64,000 nucleotides of DNA from Thermococcus thioreducens (lineage in GTDB: Archaea; Methanobacteriota_B; Thermococci; Thermococcales; Thermococcaceae). The notes under the pieces are model-generated. The model searched no databases. It was not told the DNA's origin and saw only the letters and a program-made list of their open reading frames with translations. Shown here piece by piece: positions 8,047 through 16,716 of this stretch. The stretch spans positions 1,488,001 to 1,552,000 of the forward strand of contig NZ_CP015105.1 of the NCBI RefSeq assembly GCF_002214545.1, given 5' to 3'. Numbering within the stretch: the first letter of the stretch is position 1; the number at the start of each line of letters is the position of its first letter. A program made the position numbers and the translations under genes.

Positions 8047-9465
8047 ATGGTGGAAAAGATAGTTGAGGACATGCGGCCCTTCTTCGACCCGAAGGCAGTC
8101 GCTATCATCGGTGCAACCAACAAGAAGGGTAAGGTTGGAAACGTCATTTTTGAGAACTTCAGGATGAACAAGGAGAGGGGCATCTTCAGGGGCAACATCT
8201 ATCCTGTGAACCCCAAGCTCAACGAGATTGACGGATACAAGGTCTACAAGAGCGTTGAGGAGCTCCCGGAGGACACAGACCTGGCGGTCATTTCAATCCC
8301 GGCACCGTTCGTTCCAGATACAATGAGGCAGATAGCGAAGAAGGGAATAAAGTCCGTCATAATCATCACCGGTGGCTTCGGTGAGCTCGGAGAAGAGGGC
8401 AAGAAGCTGGAGCGCGAGATACTTGAGATAGCCCGCGAGAACGGGATAAGGGTTATCGGCCCCAACTGTGTCGGTGTCTACGTCCCGGACACCGGCGTCG
8501 ATACAGTCTTCCTGCCCGAGAGCAAGATGGACAGGCCGAAGAGCGGGCCCATCGCTTTCGTCAGCCAGAGCGGGGCGTTTGCAGCTGCGATGCTCGACTG
8601 GGCAGCAATGGCTGGCATAGGCATAGGAAAGATGGTCAGCTACGGCAACAAGCTCGACGTTGACGACGCAGACCTTATGGACTACTTCATCCACGACGAC
8701 TCGATAAAAGTCGTCACATTCTACATAGAGGGCGTTAAAGACGGCAGGAAGTTTATCGAGAGCGCCAAGAGGGTAACCAAGGTCAAGCCGGTCATAGCCC
8801 TCAAGAGCGGAAGGACGGAGTACGGTGCCAAGGCGGCCTCTTCCCACACCGGCTCCCTGGCCGGAGCCGACACGATTTACGACGCCGTCTTCAAGCAGAC
8901 TGGAGTCATCCGCGCCGAGGACTTCGAGCACATGTTCGACCTGGCTAAGGCCTTTGCGGCACTTAAAGACAAGCTCCCGAGGGGCGACAGGATAGGCATC
9001 ATTACCGACGGCGGTGGAGCGGGTGTCATGGCCAGCGACGCCGTTGCCAAGTTCGGCCTCAAGATGGCCGACCTCAGCGAAGAGACGCTAAAGTTCCTCA
9101 GGGAGAACTTCCCGCCGCACGCCGTTGCCGGCAACCCGACCGACGTCGTCGGCGACACCGACGCTGAGCGCTATAGGATAGCCATCGAGGGCTTCGTGAA
9201 CGACCCGAACGTTGACGCTGTCCTCGTCATAGTCCTCTTCCAGGTCCCGCTCCTTGAGGAGGAGAAGATAATCGACATCCTCGCCGAGTACCAGAAGAAG
9301 AGCGACAAACCGATAGTTGCGGTTGCAATGGGGGGTAAGAAGACAGACTATTATGCAAAGATGCTTGAGGACAGGGGGGTCCCGGTTTACCCGACCCCTG
9401 AAAGGGGTGTCCGCGCTTTGGCGGGCCTTGTCAAATATGCTGAATACCTCAGGAGGGGCGCTTAG
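8047..9465 (+). CDS. acetate/acyl-CoA ligase (ADP-forming), alpha subunit
   Basis: This enzyme turns acyl-CoA, ADP and phosphate into the acid, CoA and ATP, the main substrate-level ATP step of peptide and sugar fermentation in Thermococcales. The 472-residue alpha subunit has a CoA-binding Rossmann domain (FFDPKAVAIIGATNKKGKVG), a succinyl-CoA-synthetase-like ligase domain (GPIAFVSQSGAFAAA) and the phosphorylated His at about 267 in AASSHTGSLAGAD. ATG 8047 has GGAGGG upstream and fits a TATA box (CTTTTATAC near 7990); the longer frame from TTG 8014 would begin too near the transcript start. The beta gene follows. Which of the several isoenzymes this is cannot be judged here. Confidence 0.93.
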   Translation: MVEKIVEDMRPFFDPKAVAIIGATNKKGKVGNVIFENFRMNKERGIFRGNIYPVNPKLNEIDGYKVYKSVEELPEDTDLAVISIPAPFVPDTMRQIAKKGIKSVIIITGGFGELGEEGKKLEREILEIARENGIRVIGPNCVGVYVPDTGVDTVFLPESKMDRPKSGPIAFVSQSGAFAAAMLDWAAMAGIGIGKMVSYGNKLDVDDADLMDYFIHDDSIKVVTFYIEGVKDGRKFIESAKRVTKVKPVIALKSGRTEYGAKAASSHTGSLAGADTIYDAVFKQTGVIRAEDFEHMFDLAKAFAALKDKLPRGDRIGIITDGGGAGVMASDAVAKFGLKMADLSEETLKFLRENFPPHAVAGNPTDVVGDTDAERYRIAIEGFVNDPNVDAVLVIVLFQVPLLEEEKIIDILAEYQKKSDKPIVAVAMGGKKTDYYAKMLEDRGVPVYPTPERGVRALAGLVKYAEYLRRGA

Positions 9466-9491
9466 CCCCTTAATCTTTCGGTGGTGGTACC

Positions 9492-10208
9492 ATGAAGGAG
9501 GAAGCCCTTAAAGTTATTAAGGAAGTTTTGGCCTCCGGCAGGACTTCGCTCGTCGAGTACGAGGCAAAGAAAGTTTTGAAAGCCTACGGCCTTCCCGTTC
9601 CGGAGGAAAAGCTCGCAAAGACGCTTGATGATGCACTCCGCTATGCGGAAGAGATCGGCTATCCCGTCGCCATGAAACTGATGTCCCCGCAGATTCTCCA
9701 CAAGAGCGACGCGAAAGTTGTCCTTCTCAACATAAAGACCCCCGAGGAGCTGAAGGAGAAGTGGGATCTCATCCACGAGAACGCGCGCAAATACCGCCCT
9801 GATGCAGAGATCCTCGGTGTCCTCATAGCCCCGATGCTGGAGGTCGGAAGGGAGGTAATCATAGGCGTCACCGAGGACCCGCAGTTCGGGCATGCAATAA
9901 TGTTTGGCCTCGGTGGAATCTTCGTGGAGGTTCTCAAGGACGTCACCTTCCGCATAGTGCCAATAACCGAGCGCGATGCGAGAAAGATGATCCAGGAGAT
10001 AAAGAGCTATCCGATTCTCGCGGGGGCGCGTGGTGAGGAGCCGGCCGACATAGACGCCATAGTCAACCTCCTCCTCAAGGTCAGCGAGCTCGTCGATGAC
10101 CTAAGGGACTACATCAAGGAGATGGACCTCAACCCCGTCTTCGTCTACGAGAAAGGTGAGGGTGCCGTTGTGGTTGATGCAAGGATAATCGTAAAGGAAT
10201 CTCAGTGA
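9492..10208 (+). CDS. acetate/acyl-CoA ligase (ADP-forming), beta subunit
   Basis: The 238-residue beta subunit is an ATP-grasp domain that binds ADP/ATP and takes the phosphoryl group from the alpha-subunit histidine. Recognisable parts are the substrate-lid region SLVEYEAKKVLKAYGLPVPEE, the binding strand YPVAMKLMSPQILHKSD, the Gly-rich GHAIMFGLGGIFVEVLKD and the metal-binding end EMDLNPVFV. GGTGG precedes the ATG. It lies 26 bases after the alpha gene, giving an alpha-beta operon; in some relatives the two subunits are encoded apart. A T-rich stretch just after the stop (10211-10222) is the likely terminator. Confidence 0.93.
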   Translation: MKEEALKVIKEVLASGRTSLVEYEAKKVLKAYGLPVPEEKLAKTLDDALRYAEEIGYPVAMKLMSPQILHKSDAKVVLLNIKTPEELKEKWDLIHENARKYRPDAEILGVLIAPMLEVGREVIIGVTEDPQFGHAIMFGLGGIFVEVLKDVTFRIVPITERDARKMIQEIKSYPILAGARGEEPADIDAIVNLLLKVSELVDDLRDYIKEMDLNPVFVYEKGEGAVVVDARIIVKESQ

Positions 10209-10241
10209 GCCCTTTTCTTTTTAAATTGTATCCAAAAAGGC

Positions 10242-10256
10242 GCCGGCAGGGCCGGC
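10242..10256 (-). terminator. hairpin plus T-run, terminator of the DUF257 operon
   Basis: Two copies of GCCGGC separated by AGG form a six-pair hairpin; on the minus strand it is followed by CCTTTTT. It lies just past the stop of the gene ending at 10265. The plus strand has its own T-rich stretch at 10211-10222 for the acyl-CoA ligase operon. Confidence 0.5.
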
Positions 10257-10264
10257 TACCTTGG

Positions 10265-10957
10265 TCAGTCGCCTGAAACGGACTGCAGGTATCCAACAAG
10301 CTCATCTGCGTCTATCGAGAACCTCTTCCCGCACTTTTTGACGTTGGGAGACTTTATGACCTCCATGATCAGCCTTGAGTCCTTGAACTCCAGCCGGAAA
10401 ACCCTCGTCGCCAGCTCCCTTATGTCCTCAAGGGTGCTCTCCTCCAAGAGGTCCCTGTTGACGAAGGTGACCTTTATCCTGTCCTCCGCCCCGAGGGAGG
10501 GGGCGCCCGTCGTACGCCACACTGTTGACGCAGGGAGGTCTGACCTGACGTTTATCATCTTTTCGATTCCCAACATAATTATCATCTTCAGTCCGGGAAT
10601 GCTGGCCAGCGCGTCCTCGTATTCCCTGCTCCAGACTGGGGCCGGTTTGAGTATGCTTATCCTCCTGAGGACGTTTCCAACGGGAATGGTTCCACCAAAC
10701 TTGATGACCGGCAGATCCTCAATCCACCCGGCAGGGATCCCCATTATCTCAAGGTGGGCCCGGATCACGTGGAGCTGGTCAAGGACGTCGCTGACGACGA
10801 CCTTCATTCCCTCTCTGGCCATCAGGAGAGGCAGGGAAACAGCCAGGTGTATCGGGTCGCGGGAGGCATACTCCACGACGACCGCTTCACCGGGTCTGAT
10901 GTTTCGGATGCTCTCAACGGCCTCGGGCACGCTTCTCTTTGTGACCACTTCACTCAC
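10265..10957 (-). CDS. DUF257 family protein
   Basis: A 230-residue protein of the Thermococcales DUF257 group. It shares with its upstream neighbour the motifs RPGEAVVVEYASRDPIHL, a beta strand with VVSDVLDQLHV and DLPVIKFGGTIPVGNVL. The order of strands and helices and the loss of a clear Walker A suggest a degenerate RecA/KaiC-like fold, an inference only. There are no membrane segments. It overlaps the upstream paralogue by eight bases, forming a two-gene operon. The function is unknown. Confidence 0.75.
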   Translation of the reverse strand: MSEVVTKRSVPEAVESIRNIRPGEAVVVEYASRDPIHLAVSLPLLMAREGMKVVVSDVLDQLHVIRAHLEIMGIPAGWIEDLPVIKFGGTIPVGNVLRRISILKPAPVWSREYEDALASIPGLKMIIMLGIEKMINVRSDLPASTVWRTTGAPSLGAEDRIKVTFVNRDLLEESTLEDIRELATRVFRLEFKDSRLIMEVIKSPNVKKCGKRFSIDADELVGYLQSVSGD

Positions 10958-11651
10958 CCCCTGAGGTCAGGCGCTCCCGGAGAGCGCACGGGTCGAGCTG
11001 TATCTCGGCACCATACTCCTCAAAGTATATGGACTTGACGACCCTTATCGTGAGCTTGCCGCAGTCTATCCTCGTCTCAAGTACGCGGGTTGATATCTCC
11101 TCGACCTCCTTCAGTCCCCTGCGGGACACACGCTTCCTGTTTATGAAGACCACGCCCCTGCTGTATGGGTTCCCGACCAGGGGCCTGGTGATTCCGGCGA
11201 AGAACTCCTCCATTTTGGCAGGATCCCTCTCAAGGAGCTGAAGCAGTTCAGACGTTCCCACAACGACCCTGATGAAAGGGGCCTCACCGAACTCATCATG
11301 TATCCTCCTGAGACCCTTCATGAGCTGTCTCTTGAATACGGCGATCTCCGCTGTCTCCTTTACCCTCGAAAGAACCTTGCCCGTGTCTATCTTTCCCCCC
11401 ACTTTGAGGACAGGAATCTCATTTAGGGAAGATGTATCGAGGCCGGCGAACGTCAGCTGGCTCTTCATGACGTGGAACCCGTCGAGGATATCAACAACAA
11501 TTACGGGCACACCCCTGCTCCTCGCATACTCAGTGATTACCTGAAAAAGCAGGTACACGGGCTCTCTGGATGTGTATTCCACAAGAACCAGCTCTCCCGG
11601 CCGTATCATGTCAGCGTAATCGAACACCAGATTCTCAAGAAATTCCCCCAT
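10950..11651 (-). CDS. DUF257 family protein, paralogue
   Basis: A 233-residue paralogue of the gene downstream, with RPGELVLVEYTSREPVYL, VIVVDILDGFHVMKSQL and EIPVLKVGGKIDTGKVL at matching places. The start at ATG 11651 has GGGGG upstream, whereas the in-frame ATG at 11666 has no ribosome site. A TATA-like TTTTAAGG lies near 11690. The conserved VEY(T/A)SR(E/D)P near the start is the most obvious candidate functional motif. The role is unknown. Confidence 0.75.
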   Translation of the reverse strand: MGEFLENLVFDYADMIRPGELVLVEYTSREPVYLLFQVITEYARSRGVPVIVVDILDGFHVMKSQLTFAGLDTSSLNEIPVLKVGGKIDTGKVLSRVKETAEIAVFKRQLMKGLRRIHDEFGEAPFIRVVVGTSELLQLLERDPAKMEEFFAGITRPLVGNPYSRGVVFINRKRVSRRGLKEVEEISTRVLETRIDCGKLTIRVVKSIYFEEYGAEIQLDPCALRERLTSGGE

Positions 11652-11734
11652 CTGCAATCCCCCCATGAGAATTTTTTGATATCCGTCCTTAAAACCGTTC
11701 CGTTGGCCAAAATAACCGTAAACGTATACTCGGA

Positions 11735-12064
11735 TTAACCTCCCTCTATTTCGCCCTCTTCCTCCTTCACAACGGCCTTGATGTAGCCCAGAATATCGTG
11801 GATTATGAAGAAGCTTATGGCCACCTCAACGAAGGCCATCAGGTTGCCCGCTATGAGAAAGAGCAGGGAGAAGAAAAAGGTTACCGCGGCGTATATCAGG
11901 GCAACTTTAATGGCGGTCTTGTTTTCAATTCCAACGCCGTAGGCAAGACCCATGTTGAATATCACGAAAGTCAGGTAAACGGGGGAGCTCAGAAAGTAAG
12001 CGTAGTAGAGGAGCAGAAAGCCGCTGAGAAATAGGAGAGAGGAAGCAACCCTAAGCCGTCTCAT
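11735..12064 (-). CDS. small integral membrane protein, unknown
   Basis: A 109-residue protein with about four hydrophobic helices (SLLFLSGFLLLYYAYFL; VYLTFVIFNMGLAYGV; VALIYAAVTFFFSLLFLIA; LMAFVEVAISFFIIHDILGYI) and an acidic C-terminal tail (EEEGEIEGG). No family recognised. Its start overlaps the stop of the cysteine synthase-like gene by four bases, so the two are probably translated together, which hints at a link with that enzyme or its substrate but does not show one. Confidence 0.65.
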   Translation of the reverse strand: MRRLRVASSLLFLSGFLLLYYAYFLSSPVYLTFVIFNMGLAYGVGIENKTAIKVALIYAAVTFFFSLLFLIAGNLMAFVEVAISFFIIHDILGYIKAVVKEEEGEIEGG

Positions 12065-12964
12065 ACCATCCCCAGGTAGCTTTCAAAGACCTCCACGTAT
12101 TTAAACCCATCGTCCGGGAAGATTAGGACATAGGTGCCATCTCCAAACTCCTCAGAGACCTTCTCATAGGCCTTTACAACTGCCCCCGAGCTCAGACCTA
12201 TGAGGAGGCCGTCGCCTCTGGCGACGCGGATAGCTCCTTCGATGGCCTCCTCCCTCGTTACCTCCACGACCCTGTCCACCTCAACTTGGAAGTACCACTT
12301 GGGCCTCGTCTCAAGGCGCTTGATCCCGGGAATCTTCTCGCCTTTCGCAGGGACGACGCCGACTACCTTGGTGTCGTAGCGCTCCTTGAAGTAGCTCGCT
12401 ATGCCTGCTATGTGTCCCGAAGTTCCGATGCCGGCTATTATGACGTCGGGGGTTTTTCCTATGCCCTTCAGCTGCTCGTCTATCTCCCCGGCGGTGAAGC
12501 GGTAGTGGGCGTCGAAGTTGTCGTCGTTCTCGAACTGGTTCAGGTTCACGGCTCCTGCCTTTCTGGCCTCCTCCTGGACGTAGCGAACCATAGAGGGGTC
12601 TATTGTCTCAAACTCTGTCATGACGACTTCAGCACCGAGAACCTTCAGGAGAACCTGCGTCGCTTTGGGTGTTGGCTTCGGCAGGTATGCCCTGAACTCG
12701 ATGCCAAAAACGTTGCTCAAAGCCGCCAGAGAAATCCCGACGTTGCCGGAGGTTGCCTCAAAAAGTCTTTTCGTGCCGTTGATGTCCCCGCGCTCAAGGG
12801 CCTTCATAAGCATGTTAAAAACAGCCCTGTCCTTTATGCTCCTGCTGAAGGGGTTAAAGAACTCCAGCTTGGCAAAATACATCCCCCCTCTCGGCTGAGA
12901 GCCTGACCAGGGGGGTCGGCTTGTACTTCTCGTAAAGCTCCAGCGTGCTGTTAAACACGTTCAT
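12061..12964 (-). pseudogene. PLP-dependent cysteine synthase family protein, frameshifted near the N-terminus
   Basis: The product belongs to the cysteine synthase/cystathionine beta-synthase fold. PLP Lys is in NPFSRSIKDRAV, the phosphate loop is EATSGNVGISLAA, and a second Gly-rich loop is GIGTSGHIAGI. Translation should begin at ATG 12964, which has GGTGA six bases upstream and gives MNVFNSTLELYEKYKPTPLV, the usual family start. That frame is lost in a run of six G (12883-12888 on the plus strand). Removing one G joins it to the frame MYFAKLEFFNPF that continues to 12061. As written, only a truncated protein from ATG 12882 could be made, lacking the PTPLVRL segment. Either a recent pseudogene or a sequencing error. 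Confidence 0.8.
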
Positions 12965-13186
12965 TTGCAATCACCGGGTTGGGCTCGGTGGAAGACCTTA
13001 AAAGCTTTCCGTAAACGAACAGTTGTGGACAGGATTGGGTAATCAATCCCCATTTTAAATGCTTTGGACATAACTCCAACAGTTGTATATTATTCAACTC
13101 CAGTTTTTAATACTAGCATTTCGAGGACAAAAGTGTTATATACTACTTTTGATAATTGTTGTTGAGAACTTCTTTGGGGGGGGCGG

Positions 13187-14602
13187 ATGCGAAAGTGGGT
13201 AACAATGCTCCTCCTTGGGCTTCTCCTCCTGAGCGGCTTTCAGACCGTCCAGGCGGAAGCAACACAAACCACCAACCGAGACCAGTCAACCTGTCAGGAC
13301 TGCTCCTGCATCAACGTTAACGTCCTTCTAAATAATCTCACGGCAAACATCACAAACCTGACTCACACCGTTGGACAGAAGAAATTGGAACTCGAAACCC
13401 TCTATGAGGAATGGAGCGCCGCCAAAAACACAAGCGTTCTCTTTGAAATCGTGAAGCTAAAAGATGAGATCAGACTCCTCACCAACGAGCTGAAGTACCT
13501 CGAACGCCAAAAGCTCAGCCTCCAGCTAGTCCAGAACTACACCCTGCAAACACCTTATGGGAGAAAGGTTCTCTATTATAAACTGCCTTCCGAGGGTACC
13601 ATCGTCCAAGAGCACATTAAAAAAGTTCACCCGGTGAGGACTGAGGTTGACTTGGAGTGGTTCATAGCCTACTACCGGCAGGCGGCAGAGCTGACGTTTA
13701 CCGAGGTGGTTCAAACGGACATGCGGATGAGAGAACTGCTTAAGAAAGTCAAAGCCGGGAACTACACTGAAGAGACCCTTAGGGAGATCTTCACCCTGCT
13801 GGACAGGAGGGAAAAACTCTGGAGTGAGATATACATGTTTGCGGAAGAGAAAGAAAAACTGCAAACCCTGCAAGCACTCAAAGAAACCGGACGAAAGCAG
13901 ACGCTGATAGCAAGTGCCACCGGGATAGAACCACTGGCAATAAACTTTGGCGGAATAAACACAGGAGTTCCTTGCTCATCATGCCCGAGTCCTTTACCAC
14001 CATTACCAGGTGTTGGCGATCCGAAATACGCAAGTAATGCTCCTCTAGTCAGGTATACATATTTCTCCCCAGTAACTGTTTGGGTTGGTATTTACCTAAG
14101 CACAACCCCAGATGTAGACAATTTCTGGGGGCAATATTGTACATATGAATTCCCACAGACTTCTACTGACGTAAAGAAATATTGGGATAGAGCAGTAGAA
14201 TTAACGGCACCCTATCTTGGGCAGTATTTCTATGAACGCGGGTCTATTCAGGTTAAGCTTTTTTATGAAGGGCAGGCATATAATTTAGTATCATACCAAG
14301 AAAGCAATTTAATTTGGCAATTTGATTGCAACAAAACTGGATGCTGGGTCATTAATTATAGACTAAAACTGTTGCATAATCCGAGTGCCTCTTATTTCAA
14401 TAAGTACTACAAACTATATGTGAACACGGCATGGTTAGCATGTTGTAAGAATGGAGATGTTGGGAGTACTTGCAAATGGGCAAATAGACACTGTGGAGGA
14501 TGCTTTGCACAAGATGCTGCAGCTACTCAGAATTTCGTCATATGTACAAAGGAGGAATATGGTGATCAGTGTGGGTGGGATTGGATAACAAAGTTCTCTT
14601 AA
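13187..14602 (+). CDS. secreted cysteine-rich protein with coiled-coil region, unknown
   Basis: A 471-residue protein with a clear signal peptide (MRKWVTMLLLGLLLLSGFQTVQA). After a C-X2-C-X-C cluster (CQDCSC), residues ~45-120 and ~185-245 are heptad-like coiled coils. A Pro/Cys-rich linker (CSSCPSPLPPLPG) leads to a ~180-residue C-terminal domain rich in Tyr, Trp and Cys. Several N-X-S/T sites suggest surface glycosylation. DNA from about 13980 to the end is much more AT-rich than the first half. A TATA-like TTATATA lies near 13137. The gene after it, an anchored protein, starts 12 bases downstream. I recognise no family. Confidence 0.75.
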   Translation: MRKWVTMLLLGLLLLSGFQTVQAEATQTTNRDQSTCQDCSCINVNVLLNNLTANITNLTHTVGQKKLELETLYEEWSAAKNTSVLFEIVKLKDEIRLLTNELKYLERQKLSLQLVQNYTLQTPYGRKVLYYKLPSEGTIVQEHIKKVHPVRTEVDLEWFIAYYRQAAELTFTEVVQTDMRMRELLKKVKAGNYTEETLREIFTLLDRREKLWSEIYMFAEEKEKLQTLQALKETGRKQTLIASATGIEPLAINFGGINTGVPCSSCPSPLPPLPGVGDPKYASNAPLVRYTYFSPVTVWVGIYLSTTPDVDNFWGQYCTYEFPQTSTDVKKYWDRAVELTAPYLGQYFYERGSIQVKLFYEGQAYNLVSYQESNLIWQFDCNKTGCWVINYRLKLLHNPSASYFNKYYKLYVNTAWLACCKNGDVGSTCKWANRHCGGCFAQDAAATQNFVICTKEEYGDQCGWDWITKFS

Positions 14603-14614
14603 AGAGGTGAAAAA

Positions 14615-15514
14615 ATGGCTTGGAAAAAATATCTAAGCTTTTTGTCCTTTTTAGTTATTACCACTCTGTTTATTTATTATTTAGGTAGCCGTATCCCCGT
14701 GGAGGAGAAAAGTGTTCCCGAACCAATAGTGATTCAGGAAAACAATAGTCCCAACATCAAGGAGACCCCTATGACGGATAATGGAAGCACCTCCACATTC
14801 CCTAGAGAAGAGAGCATCGAAAATCAGACGGACAAGTCACCAGAAGAAAGGATGAACATCACCCTTAAAGGGTGCCCAGTTGTGAAACGGGCAGGTTACG
14901 AGAATGGGTCGAACCTGTACGTCGGTTTCAAGATAGTCCACAACGGCACGGTACTGGCCACTTTCAACCTGCAGGGAGTCGAAGGAAGGTATCAGTGCTT
15001 CCATGAGGGAATACTCCTCTACGCATACTACCCCGGTGACCCCAATGGCCAGACCTCCATGATCTTCCTGGGCTACAACCTGAGCGAAAAATGGAGAAAA
15101 ACTTTCGATGGATTGACGGTTCCCATTTATCTCAAAGATCTGGATCTCTTTCTCTTAAAACGCGGAAGCGACGGGTGGTGCGCCCAGGGATGCCTCTACG
15201 GCCTAGACATCGAGAGCGGGAACACCACATTCAAGTTCTGTCTTGACTGCACCGAGATTCTCGACGTTAAGATTCTGGAAGACAGGGTCTATCTGACGGC
15301 CTCCGATGGGTACCTGTACCTGCTGAAAGGAAACGAGACAAAGAGGGCATTCGTCAAGTATATCCGCGGAGACGTGCCTGGAAAGAGCATGAAGATCATC
15401 GTTAAAGAGGATCACGTTGCCGTTGCTTACTTCTTCTACGAGGCCTCAGGCAGTACGAAATACGGGATGTGCATCTTCACGCCCGAACTCGAAAAGATAT
15501 CCTGCGATGGGTGA
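14615..15514 (+). CDS. membrane-anchored extracellular protein, possible beta-propeller, unknown
   Basis: A 299-residue protein with one N-terminal anchor (YLSFLSFLVITTLFIYYLG), a Ser/Thr/Pro/Asn-rich linker (~25-75) and an extracellular domain of repeated short beta strands (ILLYAYYPGD, MIFLGYNLSEKW, DRVYLTASDGYLYLL, DHVAVAYFFYE). The strand spacing resembles PQQ/WD-like propeller proteins, but I would not name a family. Several Cys residues may form disulfides. AGAGGTGA precedes the start, 12 bases after the secreted protein gene; the pair probably forms one surface module. The first 250 bases are AT-rich like the end of that gene. Confidence 0.7.
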   Translation: MAWKKYLSFLSFLVITTLFIYYLGSRIPVEEKSVPEPIVIQENNSPNIKETPMTDNGSTSTFPREESIENQTDKSPEERMNITLKGCPVVKRAGYENGSNLYVGFKIVHNGTVLATFNLQGVEGRYQCFHEGILLYAYYPGDPNGQTSMIFLGYNLSEKWRKTFDGLTVPIYLKDLDLFLLKRGSDGWCAQGCLYGLDIESGNTTFKFCLDCTEILDVKILEDRVYLTASDGYLYLLKGNETKRAFVKYIRGDVPGKSMKIIVKEDHVAVAYFFYEASGSTKYGMCIFTPELEKISCDG

Positions 15515-15519
15515 CAGCT

Positions 15520-16110
15520 TCAGAACACACCCTCTTTCACGAGCCTTCCCTTTATCCTCTCGAACTCTCCGAGCGAACCCCTCACCACAGGACGCCTCAG
15601 CACAAAGGGGCACGGCTCCTCGGGCTCGATGCTTATTTCAAACGTCCCTATCTCCTTCGCTATACTAACTATCTCCTCCTTGTCCCTGCCTATGAGGGGC
15701 CTGAGGATTGGCAGATCGCTCGCGGTGCTTATGATGAGCAGGTTGTCGAGGGTTTGACTTGCCACCTGGCCGAGGCTGTCGCCGGTGATTATCGCCTTTG
15801 CTCCGATTTCATGCCCTATCTTACAGGCTTTCCTCACCATCGTCCACTTGCAGAAGAGGCACGTCCACTTGGCCTTTCCAATCTCGGCCAGCTTCGAGAA
15901 AACCGGCGCCTGCTCCTCGTAGGAATCAACTATAACCGGCTCGTTCAGCCTTCCGTACCTTCCAAGAACCTCCCAGAGCTCAAAAACCTTGGACTCCTTT
16001 TTGGGGCTCTGCCTGAAGTGAACCGGTGTTATTTCAAAGCCCCTTCTGAGCATAAGGTATATCGCCACCGGCGAGTCAATGCCAGAGCTGAGCAACGCAA
16101 CTGCCTTCAT
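15520..16110 (-). CDS. ThiI-like PP-loop protein lacking the THUMP domain
   Basis: A 196-residue adenylating PP-loop enzyme like the C-terminal half of ThiI. It has the loop LLSSGIDSPVAIYLM, a C-X2-C pair (CLFCKWTMVRKA), the ThiI signature GDSLGQVASQTLDNL and a closing PVVRGSLGEFERI. It lacks the NFLD/THUMP tRNA-binding half, so it probably needs a partner or acts on another substrate. It keeps Cys at EPEEPCPF, the place of the persulfide Cys of E. coli ThiI, which the full-length ThiI of this window lacks. ThiI transfers sulfur for 4-thiouridine in tRNA. The gene is convergent with the anchored protein gene. Confidence 0.8.
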   Translation of the reverse strand: MKAVALLSSGIDSPVAIYLMLRRGFEITPVHFRQSPKKESKVFELWEVLGRYGRLNEPVIVDSYEEQAPVFSKLAEIGKAKWTCLFCKWTMVRKACKIGHEIGAKAIITGDSLGQVASQTLDNLLIISTASDLPILRPLIGRDKEEIVSIAKEIGTFEISIEPEEPCPFVLRRPVVRGSLGEFERIKGRLVKEGVF

Positions 16111-16152
16111 GGTCGGAAGAAATGAAGAAGGATATATGAAGCTTTCCTCAAC

Positions 16153-16707
16153 TCAGAGTTTGAAACCTCGGAGCTGGATCAGACCGGTGTAGACGAACCA
16201 CGCCAGTATCGTGGCGGCTCCAACCAGCTCCGGAATCGCGAGCCCCTTGAAGACCCTCGCCTTAACAAGGTAGAGCATCAGGGCAAAGGTGATGACCGCC
16301 AGAACGCTCCAGGCATAGCCGGCAGATGTTCCAGAACGGCCGAGTTTTATTCCGACGATGGCTATGTCCGTCAGCGCGAGGACGTAGAAAAAGACAGCCG
16401 CCGGGGCGTGGGGCGCGTACTCCTCTGGGAAAACTCCCACGAGGAACAGGAAAACCATCGCGAGCGGCATCAGGTAGCTCAGGCCGTTTCTCAGGGCTCC
16501 GATGGCGGCTATGAAACCGAGAACCGCGAAGATCATCAGAAAGCCGTTGAAGTAGTAGTTCACTGGATTCCGTATCGAGCCCATGTCGCTCAGTGCGTTT
16601 CCAGTGAAAGAGAACCAGGGGTTCTGGCTGATGACGATGATCAGACCTACGATGAAGATGGCCGGAAGTGAGAGGCTGATATATGCGGACAGTTTCGTGA
16701 ACTCCAT
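16153..16707 (-). CDS. DUF998 family membrane protein
   Basis: A 184-residue integral membrane protein with about six helices and the DUF998 hallmark NALSDMGSIRNPVNYYFNGFL near residues 37-58, followed by a conserved FPEEYAPHAPAAVFFY. The acidic and His residues of such regions face the membrane surface in the related CrtI/PAP2-like families, but the function is not known. It lies between two ThiI-type genes on the same strand, nine bases after thiI, so it may belong to that operon; a functional link is not evident. Confidence 0.8.
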   Translation of the reverse strand: MEFTKLSAYISLSLPAIFIVGLIIVISQNPWFSFTGNALSDMGSIRNPVNYYFNGFLMIFAVLGFIAAIGALRNGLSYLMPLAMVFLFLVGVFPEEYAPHAPAAVFFYVLALTDIAIVGIKLGRSGTSAGYAWSVLAVITFALMLYLVKARVFKGLAIPELVGAATILAWFVYTGLIQLRGFKL

Positions 16708-16716
16708 AAGACCACC

